Shown here one piece after another: positions 26,393 to 33,673 of a stretch of 64,000 bases of DNA (positions are counted from its first letter, which is position 1; the number at the start of each line of letters is the position of its first letter). Source of the stretch: Cytophagales bacterium Alg240-R148 (GTDB lineage Bacteria; Bacteroidota; Bacteroidia; Cytophagales; Cyclobacteriaceae); contig LS999827.1 of NCBI GenBank assembly GCA_900537185.1, positions 501,001 through 565,000 of the forward strand. The letters are read 5' to 3'. The notes below the pieces were generated by a model. It ran no database searches. It was not told the origin of the DNA and was given only the letters and a program-made list of their open reading frames with translations. The translations under genes and the position numbers were made by a program.

Positions 26393-27232
26393 ATGAGTTG
26401 GTTTAAGCGTAAAGACAAAGGAATTTTAACCCCTACTGAAAATAAAAAAGAAGCCCCGGATGGGCTTTGGTTCAAATCTCCAGAAGGGAAAATAATACAC
26501 ACAAGAGAATTAAAGGCCAATGCCTATGTTGTTCCCGATGAAGACTACCACGTACGAATCGGTTCCGCTGAGTATTTTGAAATACTCTTTGACAACAACA
26601 AATTCACAGAATTGGATGCCAACATGAGCTCCGCCGATCCCTTAAAGTTTGTGGACAGCAAACCTTATCCGGATCGCATAAAAGCCACCCAAAAGAAAGT
26701 AGGGCTCAACGACGCCGTTCGTTCTGCCCACGGTAAAATGAATGGATTGGACATCACCGTAGCGTGTATGGACTTTGCCTTCATTGGAGGTTCAATGGGT
26801 TCTGTTGTTGGAGAAAAAATAGCCCGAGCTATCGACTATTCCCTTCAAAACAACATCCCTTTTATGATGATCTCCAAATCTGGTGGTGCGCGCATGATGG
26901 AAGCCGGACTTTCGCTCATGCAAATGGCCAAAACATCGGCAAAACTGGCATTACTCAGTGAAAAGGGTATCCCTTACATATCTTTGTTGACAGACCCTAC
27001 AACAGGCGGTGTAACCGCTTCCTATGCGATGCTAGGAGACTTCAACATATCCGAACCAGGAGCATTGATTGGGTTTGCCGGACCAAGGATTATTAGAGAA
27101 ACCATTGGCAAAGACCTTCCGAAGGGATTCCAAAGTGCTGAATTTGTTTTGGACCACGGTTTCTTGGATTTTATTGTGGATAGAAGAAATTTAAAATCAA
27201 GATTAACAACATTGTTAACTATGTTGCAGTAA
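26393..27232 (+). CDS. accD: Acetyl-CoA carboxylase carboxyltransferase subunit beta, without zinc finger
   Basis: A 279-residue beta subunit of the carboxyltransferase that makes malonyl-CoA with AccA. The crotonase-like core shows [31 protein letters not shown] and [18 protein letters not shown]. The N terminus ([19 protein letters not shown]) occupies the place of the four-cysteine zinc finger but has no cysteines; the only cysteine in the protein is in VACMDF. The same loss appears to be usual in Bacteroidota AccD. It is a single gene, 139 bases after rplS with a terminator on each side; accA is not in the window. Confidence 0.96.
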   Translation: MSWFKRKDKGILTPTENKKEAPDGLWFKSPEGKIIHTRELKANAYVVPDEDYHVRIGSAEYFEILFDNNKFTELDANMSSADPLKFVDSKPYPDRIKATQKKVGLNDAVRSAHGKMNGLDITVACMDFAFIGGSMGSVVGEKIARAIDYSLQNNIPFMMISKSGGARMMEAGLSLMQMAKTSAKLALLSEKGIPYISLLTDPTTGGVTASYAMLGDFNISEPGALIGFAGPRIIRETIGKDLPKGFQSAEFVLDHGFLDFIVDRRNLKSRLTTLLTMLQ

Positions 27233-27255
27233 TCCATTGATTTGTATCTTATTTT

Positions 27256-27290
27256 GAAAGTGATTTCCGCTGGGGATCACTTTCTTTGTT
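27256..27290 (+). terminator. Intrinsic terminator after accD
   Basis: GAAAGTGAT (27256-27264) pairs with ATCACTTTC (27276-27284) over an 11-base loop, then TTTGTT. It ends 12 bases before the radical SAM start codon, so that gene's own promoter must overlap it or lie upstream. Confidence 0.7.
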
Positions 27291-27302
27291 TATATTCACG
27301 CC

Positions 27303-28274
27303 ATGAGACTGGTCAAACACCCTGTTCTATGCAATTATTATGTAACCTACCGTTGCAATGCAACCTGTCACTTCTGTGATATTTGGGAAAAACCTTCTCC
27401 CTACATCCAATTAAAGGATGTTGTTGAAAATTTAAAGCAATTGAAAAGAATTGGAGTCAAAGTTATTGACTTTACAGGTGGGGAGCCATTGTTGCACCGC
27501 GACCTCCACTTATTTCTGGAAGAAGCCAAAAAGTTAAAGTTTCTAACAACCGTCACCACCAATGCGCTTCTTTATCCTAAACACGCAGAATCTTTAAGGG
27601 GGAAAATTGATATGCTGCATTTTTCGCTGGACTACTACACTGCCGAAAAACACAACCAGTCCAGGGGAGTTGACTGTTATGACCACGTTATGAAGTCCAT
27701 AGAGATAGCACTAAGTTTAGGGGAAAAACCAGATATTATCGCTACCGTCCTCGAAGACAATATGGAAGAAATAGAAGCCATATACGAGAACATTTGTCTT
27801 CCCAATCAGCTCATGCTTCTTTTAAATCCTGGCTTTGATTACAACGCCATAACACTCCGAACCAGCACAGATAGTTTTGAAAGAATGACCCAATTGGCCA
27901 AAAAAAAATGGGTATACCTGAACGACGCATTTATTAAACTAAGAAAGGATGGGGGAAACCAGATAGACAATCCTGTTTGCAAAGCGGCTTCTACTACATT
28001 GGTTATTTCCCCTCAAAATGAATTGGTTCTACCCTGTTACCACCTCAACAAGGGTAGCATTCCAATCCAAAACAATCTAGAAACACTATACCAATCGGAT
28101 GAAGTGCAGGAAATGGTGCAGCTAGAGGGCAGGTATGAAGCTTGTCAGGGATGCACCATCAATTGTTATATGCAACCTTCCTTTGCCACCCATCTCAATA
28201 AATATTTTTGGTCCGCTCTGCCAAGTACTATTAAATACAATCGATTAAAAGGAACGTGGAAATCCTTGCTCTAG
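27303..28274 (+). CDS. Radical SAM protein with C-terminal SPASM/twitch-like cysteines
   Basis: A 323-residue radical S-adenosylmethionine enzyme. The iron-sulfur motif is YRCNATCHFC, with C18, C22 and C25, followed by the SAM-binding DFTGGEPLLHRDL. The C-terminal third carries further cysteines (NPVCKAAS, VLPCYHLN, EACQGCTINCYMQPS) that look like a SPASM or twitch auxiliary cluster domain, as found in enzymes acting on peptides or complex substrates. No precursor peptide gene or obvious partner is adjacent. Function is not recognised beyond the superfamily. Confidence 0.88.
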   Translation: MRLVKHPVLCNYYVTYRCNATCHFCDIWEKPSPYIQLKDVVENLKQLKRIGVKVIDFTGGEPLLHRDLHLFLEEAKKLKFLTTVTTNALLYPKHAESLRGKIDMLHFSLDYYTAEKHNQSRGVDCYDHVMKSIEIALSLGEKPDIIATVLEDNMEEIEAIYENICLPNQLMLLLNPGFDYNAITLRTSTDSFERMTQLAKKKWVYLNDAFIKLRKDGGNQIDNPVCKAASTTLVISPQNELVLPCYHLNKGSIPIQNNLETLYQSDEVQEMVQLEGRYEACQGCTINCYMQPSFATHLNKYFWSALPSTIKYNRLKGTWKSLL

Positions 28275-28316
28275 CGCTAAGGAACCCCCTATTTTAAGAA
28301 TTACTCTGGCCTTCTA

Positions 28317-28347
28317 TTGTTTAATGAAACTTTAAGCCATAATTTTG
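28317..28347 (+). promoter_or_regulatory. Promoter for the pseudouridine synthase gene
   Basis: TTG at 28317-28319, a 20-base spacer, and TAATTTTG at 28340-28347: a full consensus match, with the ATG 18 bases after the -7 box. Confidence 0.7.
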
Positions 28348-28364
28348 TTCCATAATTTAGAAAT

Positions 28365-29093
28365 ATGAAAAAGCCGGCTTTTAGCGTAATATATGAAGAC
28401 AACCACTTATTTGCTGTTGACAAGGCATCTGGGGTATTGGTGCAGGGAGATAAAACAGGAGATAAAACGCTAGCCGATTTTGGGAAAGCGCATATTAAAA
28501 AAGTATACAACAAACCTGGCGAAGTTTTTTTAGGCGTTGTACACCGTTTGGATAGGCCTGTAAGTGGCGCTGTGGTAATGGCCAAAACTTCCAAAGCCCT
28601 GGAAAGGATGAACAAACTTTTTAGGGAAAGAAAAATTAAAAAAACCTATTGGGCCATTGTCAAAAGAAGGCCACCAAAAAAATCAGCTACCCTCATTAAT
28701 TGGTTGGTTAAAGATGAAAAAACCAATACAGTTACCGCGTTCAATGAATCGGTAAAGGGAAGCCAGCAAGCAGAGCTTAAGTACAAGGTGATGGGCAAAC
28801 TCAACGACCATTACTTATTAGAAGTAGTACCACTAACGGGACGTCCACATCAAATTAGAGTCCAACTTGCCAATATGGGTTGTCCGATCAAAGGAGATGT
28901 TAAATATGGTTTTCCCAAACCAAACATCGATGCGAGCATCGACTTAAGAGCTAAAACACTGGAATTCATCCACCCAGTAAAAAAAGAACCATTGATCATC
29001 CAGGCGGGTGTACCGAGTACTCCTTTTTGGGAACAATATTTATCTCTAGAAAAAGTACAAATCAAAGATAAGAAGGTAGATTTTTATAAGTAA
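28365..29093 (+). CDS. RluA-family RNA pseudouridine synthase
   Basis: A 242-residue pseudouridine synthase lacking an N-terminal S4 domain. Motif HRLDRPVSG contains catalytic D63 and the C-terminal LTGRPHQIRVQLANMGCPI segment is the family's RNA-binding and uridine-flipping region. Such small RluA relatives modify 23S rRNA or tRNA; which site cannot be read from the sequence. It has its own promoter, and the next gene starts on the last base of its stop codon (TAATG), so the two are co-transcribed. Confidence 0.93.
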   Translation: MKKPAFSVIYEDNHLFAVDKASGVLVQGDKTGDKTLADFGKAHIKKVYNKPGEVFLGVVHRLDRPVSGAVVMAKTSKALERMNKLFRERKIKKTYWAIVKRRPPKKSATLINWLVKDEKTNTVTAFNESVKGSQQAELKYKVMGKLNDHYLLEVVPLTGRPHQIRVQLANMGCPIKGDVKYGFPKPNIDASIDLRAKTLEFIHPVKKEPLIIQAGVPSTPFWEQYLSLEKVQIKDKKVDFYK

Positions 29094-29389
29094 TGAATTT
29101 TTTAGACCGGTTAAAAGCGCGATGGAAATTAAAAAGCATTACCCAAGTTTGGGTGGTCCTGCTTTGTTTCGCCTTAACTGGTTTCAGCATTCTTTTTTTA
29201 AAACACCCTATTCTCAATTTATTTTCCTCTCCCGAAAACCGGGGCATTGGATTTTCAATTGCGTATTACATTTTAATTTTACCCATATACAACCTCGTGT
29301 TGCTGTTTTGGGGTTCCGTTTTTGGCCAATTTAAGTTCTTTTGGGAATTTGAGAAAAAAATGTTTCGCCGAATGATAGGGAAAAAATAA
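29093..29389 (+). CDS. Small two-helix membrane protein (DUF6787-like)
   Basis: A 98-residue membrane protein with two hydrophobic segments (about residues 18-36 and 55-75) and basic, aromatic flanks (FKFFWEFEKKMFRRM). It resembles a small conserved Bacteroidota family that has at times been labelled diacylglyceryl transferase without support; I recall it as DUF6787 and that label is tentative. It shares one base with the pseudouridine synthase stop and is surely in the same transcript. Function unknown. Confidence 0.7.
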   Translation: MNFLDRLKARWKLKSITQVWVVLLCFALTGFSILFLKHPILNLFSSPENRGIGFSIAYYILILPIYNLVLLFWGSVFGQFKFFWEFEKKMFRRMIGKK

Positions 29390-29512
29390 CCTGATTTTAA
29401 ATTATTAAAACAGATAGACCGGTCTTAGACGACCCACCACTTCGTGCCCTTATACCTGTAGGTTTTTAATTGTCGTGTTAAAGCTTATTTTTATGGGTGT
29501 AATTGAAAACAT

Positions 29513-31660
29513 ATGTCTTTATCAACCAAAGTATTAATTGGAGTAGTTGCTGGAATTTTCACTGGACTGTTTTTTGGAGAATACGCCCAGTTCTTATCCA
29601 TACCTGGAGATGTCTTTGTTGGCCTCTTACAAATGACGGTTTTGCCTTATATCATGTTCTCCCTGATTGTGAACATTGGCAGGTTGTCTATGGAAGAAGG
29701 TAAAAAACTAATTAAAAATGGGATTGTTTTCTTATTGCTGCTGCTAGGAGTAGGCTTGGTATACTTGGCCGTACTACCCCTGTCTTTTCCAGAATGGGGG
29801 TCCGGTAGTTTTTACAGCAATGACTTTATTGCCCCGAGCAAGGAGTTGGATATTGTTAAACTGTATGTTCCGGCCAACCTATTCGAATCTCTTGCTGCCA
29901 ATACGGTGCCAGCCGTTGTCTTATTCAGTATTTTCTTAGGCCTTGGCCTTATGAATCTATCCAAAAAGGAAGTGCTGTTAAAACCCTTGGACATACTAAA
30001 CGAAGGGTTGAACCAAGTGAACAAGTTGGTTATAAAACTTACGCCTATTGGCGTGTGGTGCATTGCAGCCGGCGTTACCAGCAGCATGGGTTGGGAAGAA
30101 TTCAGTAGGTTACAAGGGTATATTTTGGTTTATATTTTGGCCATTGTATTGCTTACTTTTGTGGTTTTACCAATGCTCATTTCGCTTTTTACTCCCTATT
30201 CTCCTGCGCGCATATTAAAAATACTAAGGCCTACTTTAATTACCATTTTTGCAACAGGCAAAATTATTGTTGTATACCCACAGCTCATAGAAAACATAAA
30301 AGAAATACTAAAAACCATCAACAAAGACGACGAGGAAAACAAAAAAGCCGTAGATGTACTGATGCCCCTTGCGTACCCCTTCCCCAACTTGGGCACTTTT
30401 ATTATTTTTGTATTTGTTCCATTTGCAGCTTGGTATTCTGGTCAAGAACTGATTGGTGCACAGTACCCTCTATTTCTAAGCTCCACTCTATTAAGTAGTT
30501 TTGTTGCTCCAATCACTGGTTTGCCTTTTACGATGAGCGTAGTAGAGGTGCCAGAAGAAACCTTCCAATTGTTCGTTATTTCTACTGTCATAACCGATAG
30601 GGTTCGGGTGGTGCTAGGTGCCTTTCACTTGGTAGTACTGACGCTGCTCACTACTGCTGCAGCGCACGGCTACTTACAATTTAATTTGTTCAAATTTTTT
30701 AAAAACACGGCCATTGTATTGGTTTTAAGTGCTGCTTCCATTTTCGGAATAAAAAAAGTTTTGGAAATCAGTTTAAGGAATATCCCTACCAACAAAGAAG
30801 TCATTTCTCAATTCGAATTTATCAACGAAGTGCAGCCGTTTGAAATATTGGATCAAGCGGTGCCACATCCTACAAGAAAAAGAAGGGGAGAAAACACCCT
30901 GAGTAGAATCAAAAGAAGTGGAGAGTTGCGCGTAGGGTTTTACGCGGATGAAATCCCTTTTTCATTTTACAACAGCAACGGCGATCTGGTTGGGTTTGGA
31001 ATTGACCTTGCCCATGGTTTGGCCAAAGATTTGAATGTAAAACTGGTGTTGGCTCCAATTGAGCCTGGTACTTTGGTTACAAACATGAAGCAAGATTATT
31101 ATGACATTGTGATGTCGGATATTTTCCTTTCTTCTTTGTTGTCAGAAGAGCTGAGTTTGTCTAAGCCCTATATGGATGTAACTTTGGCCATGTTGGTCAA
31201 AAAAGAACGCAACGAATTCAGAGACTTCAACAGCGTAAGCAAACTCGACACTTTCCATATCGGATTTTTTGAAAGAAAGGAAATCCTAGAAGAATTTTCT
31301 AGTTATTTCCCTCAATCCAAAGGCATTCAACTCAACGAAGTCGCAGACTATTTTGATATGGAAGGTGATTCCATTCAGTTAGATGGTTTGCTCACCAGTG
31401 CTGAAAGAGCCTCTGCTTTAACCCTTCTGCATCCTGAATACCAGGTAGTCAACCCACTCCCACTCCACATGACTGTCCCGTTAATATTTCCAATAAATGG
31501 CCAAGAGGCTTGGAGAGATTATATCAACAGTTGGATTGATATAAGGTCCAAAGATGGACATTTAGACATAATTCGAGACCAATGGATTTTAGGTTATGAA
31601 TACAAAAAAGCAAGCAAATCTTGGAGTATTATGAAAGATGTATTAGGTTGGGTTGATTAA
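29513..31660 (+). CDS. SDF-type symporter domain fused to a family 3 solute-binding domain
   Basis: A 715-residue fusion. Residues about 1-390 resemble the sodium/dicarboxylate symporter fold (PF00375): MTVLPYIMFSLIVNIGRL matches the usual early helix and NTVPAVVLFSIFLGLGL the following one. An extra hydrophobic helix at about 398-416 should turn the C terminus to the periplasm. Residues about 463-700 form a family 3 solute-binding domain (IKRSGELRVGFYADEIPFSFYNSNGDLVGFGIDLAHGLAK). The serine-rich hairpin loop and the NMDGT motif of true symporters are not recognisable (FATGKIIVVYP and PFPNLGTFIIF stand in their places). It may be a substrate-gated carrier or a membrane receptor. The 123 bases upstream contain AGACCGGTCT (29416-29425), a palindrome, but no clear promoter. 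Confidence 0.85.
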   Translation: MSLSTKVLIGVVAGIFTGLFFGEYAQFLSIPGDVFVGLLQMTVLPYIMFSLIVNIGRLSMEEGKKLIKNGIVFLLLLLGVGLVYLAVLPLSFPEWGSGSFYSNDFIAPSKELDIVKLYVPANLFESLAANTVPAVVLFSIFLGLGLMNLSKKEVLLKPLDILNEGLNQVNKLVIKLTPIGVWCIAAGVTSSMGWEEFSRLQGYILVYILAIVLLTFVVLPMLISLFTPYSPARILKILRPTLITIFATGKIIVVYPQLIENIKEILKTINKDDEENKKAVDVLMPLAYPFPNLGTFIIFVFVPFAAWYSGQELIGAQYPLFLSSTLLSSFVAPITGLPFTMSVVEVPEETFQLFVISTVITDRVRVVLGAFHLVVLTLLTTAAAHGYLQFNLFKFFKNTAIVLVLSAASIFGIKKVLEISLRNIPTNKEVISQFEFINEVQPFEILDQAVPHPTRKRRGENTLSRIKRSGELRVGFYADEIPFSFYNSNGDLVGFGIDLAHGLAKDLNVKLVLAPIEPGTLVTNMKQDYYDIVMSDIFLSSLLSEELSLSKPYMDVTLAMLVKKERNEFRDFNSVSKLDTFHIGFFERKEILEEFSSYFPQSKGIQLNEVADYFDMEGDSIQLDGLLTSAERASALTLLHPEYQVVNPLPLHMTVPLIFPINGQEAWRDYINSWIDIRSKDGHLDIIRDQWILGYEYKKASKSWSIMKDVLGWVD

Positions 31661-31680
31661 TAAGACTTTTTTAAAGCTGA

Positions 31681-31717
31681 AGTGTATTTATATACAAACC
31701 CCATATTTAAATACACT
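31681..31717. repeat. Inverted repeat AGTGTATTTA / TAAATACACT
   Basis: Perfect 10-base arms at 31681-31690 and 31708-31717 with a 17-base loop, 21 bases beyond the fusion transporter stop. No T-run follows. It may be a transcript 3' end hairpin or an operator for the next gene. The remaining 90 bases before the next start show no recognisable promoter. Confidence 0.5.
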
Positions 31718-31807
31718 GGAATTGGTCTTGAACAAAACTTTTTCGCAATCGATGCTCGGCGTCGCGGCGTTGTTTAGTTTTTTACCAATCTATAAAACCG
31801 AACTTAA

Positions 31808-33436
31808 ATGATAGCACGTTTTGCGCTGCTGCTATTGCTATTTTCTAGCCGATTGGCACTGGCAAATAGTGGGGTCAATGGCCAAGCAGTAACTACTATT
31901 CTACAATCGCTACATGCCGATGTTATGCATGCCGTTGTTTGGCAAGGGGATCAAACAAAAGCGCACACAACCGACCAATTAATAGAAGTGAGTCAAAAAG
32001 AGCACAACCTAGCTTATCTGGCTCACGGGTATTATGTTAAAGGGCATTTGTACCAATTAGCGCATATTTACGACTCGTCTGTTTACTATACCAACAAAGC
32101 CAAAACCATCGAAAAGAAGATGGAAAAGATGGCCGATCGCAGGGAGTTCTTATTGTTACAAGGGATCTTTTTTGCAAAACTACAAGGCCAAGACAATTTG
32201 AATACTGCCCTTAATTATTTCAATCTCGTTATTGATCTGAGTACCCAATTAAAGGATTATGACAAAATTGTTACTACAAAAAACAAAAAAGCATGGGTCA
32301 AAATGGTAGAAGGGGATTATTTCAATGCTATGAAAATTTATAAAAGCAACCTTGATTTACTTCCGCATTGTACTTCTAAAAGTACAGCATCGGAAGTATT
32401 TATTAACATTGGCCATATTTACAATGCAATGGGTTTGTACAACAAAGGACTTCGCGTACACCAAGCTACTTTAAAACAGGACCTAGAAAATGACTTGCAA
32501 GACTATGTATATGTGCATTTAATTAATATATCAGAAAGTTATGAGGGTCTAAAATTGTATGACAGTGCGTTATATTATTTATCAGAAAGCAAACAGCATT
32601 TAGAATGCACCACCAACACGTATGAAGCAGCGATAAGCCATTTTAACAAAGGAAAAATATTCTATAAGGATGGCCGATTCAGCGCAGCATTGGAACAATT
32701 AAAGCAATGTAAAAAATCACTGGAGCCAAAATATTACCACGAGTACCTTAAAACATTGGTGCTTATTTCTAAAATCCAACTAGAACTCAACCAGCACCAA
32801 GCAGCACAATCCATTGCCCGTGAAATTGTGCAACTAAACACCAAAAGAAGGTATACTAAAACTGCCCTTTTGGACTTATATGAAGGTTTTCGTTTTGCCC
32901 ATGCTTTATTAGGAGACACCACCAAAGCCTACCACTACCAAAGTCAATTCATCCAATTGTACCAAGCACTTTTTAACAATCAAAACAGCTCGAGAATAAT
33001 TGAGTCTGAACTCAATACCCAACTAAAATACAATCAAATTCTCAGCCAACTTCAGGTCACCCGTACAGAAGCAGATTTAAAAACATCCAAGTTCAATACG
33101 ATTATATCGTTGTTCTTAACCTTTCTATTGGCAATAATAGTCACTTTTTTCATTTACCGTTATGTGGTCAAGAAACAGCACAACCGCCAACTTAAGTTGG
33201 AAATAAAAAACAGAACTTCTGAATTAAAAAGAAAGAATAAAATTTTGGAAGAATACTCTTTTATCAATGCCCATAAATTAAGGGCCCCCGTGGCAAGAAT
33301 TCTTGGCTTATGCAACTTGGTTCGGCTATCCGAGGACAACATCGAAACTTACCATCTAATTGATAAAATGGAATCCGAAACCAGCGATTTAGACAACATT
33401 GTAAAATCGATAACCAGTATGTTGGAAAAACAATAA
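31808..33436 (+). CDS. TPR sensor protein ending in a kinase DHp domain, no ATPase domain (copy 1)
   Basis: A 542-residue membrane protein. A signal peptide (residues 1-19) is followed by a periplasmic region of TPR-like helical repeats (about 65-390; for example AYLAHGYYVKGHLYQLAHIYDSS split over two repeats, and FINIGHIYNAMGLYNKGL). Then come a coiled segment, one membrane helix (about 431-452) and a cytoplasmic coiled linker. The C-terminal 60 residues are a dimerisation/phospho-acceptor domain: FINAHKLRAPVARILGL with H489, second helix ending at residue 540. The stop follows at once and no ATP-binding domain is encoded downstream. A tandem paralogue of equal length follows. Whether it is phosphorylated by another kinase is unknown. 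Confidence 0.85.
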   Translation: MIARFALLLLLFSSRLALANSGVNGQAVTTILQSLHADVMHAVVWQGDQTKAHTTDQLIEVSQKEHNLAYLAHGYYVKGHLYQLAHIYDSSVYYTNKAKTIEKKMEKMADRREFLLLQGIFFAKLQGQDNLNTALNYFNLVIDLSTQLKDYDKIVTTKNKKAWVKMVEGDYFNAMKIYKSNLDLLPHCTSKSTASEVFINIGHIYNAMGLYNKGLRVHQATLKQDLENDLQDYVYVHLINISESYEGLKLYDSALYYLSESKQHLECTTNTYEAAISHFNKGKIFYKDGRFSAALEQLKQCKKSLEPKYYHEYLKTLVLISKIQLELNQHQAAQSIAREIVQLNTKRRYTKTALLDLYEGFRFAHALLGDTTKAYHYQSQFIQLYQALFNNQNSSRIIESELNTQLKYNQILSQLQVTRTEADLKTSKFNTIISLFLTFLLAIIVTFFIYRYVVKKQHNRQLKLEIKNRTSELKRKNKILEEYSFINAHKLRAPVARILGLCNLVRLSEDNIETYHLIDKMESETSDLDNIVKSITSMLEKQ

Positions 33437-33456
33437 CTTGCTTATTTGAAGTTATT
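33432..33456 (+). terminator. Possible weak terminator after TPR sensor copy 1
   Basis: AATAACTT (33432-33439) pairs with AAGTTATT (33449-33456) and includes the stop codon. AT-rich and followed by only ATCTCTG, so termination would be weak. Confidence 0.35.
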
Positions 33457-33492
33457 ATCTCTGCCTACTCCCATTGCTCTGTTGGTTGATGT

Positions 33493-33500
33493 TACATTTG
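33493..33500 (+). promoter_or_regulatory. Putative -7 box for TPR sensor copy 2
   Basis: TACATTTG, a perfect -7 match, with TTG at 33474-33476 (16-base spacer, short). It implies a leader of about 165 bases before the ATG at 33674. The rest of this 237-base gap holds no recognisable structure. Confidence 0.4.
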
Positions 33501-33673
33501 TGAACAACAATCAAGAAGCATCTTGCTTCCCAATATAATTATTACAGTTAAAAATTTTATTTCCCCAAGTAAATTGAATAATTCGTAGCGATCATGACAT
33601 TGTATTCGCCAATATTTTCAGATATTGTTATTGTAAAAAAACGGAACTCAACTACACCAATAACACGGAGCAT

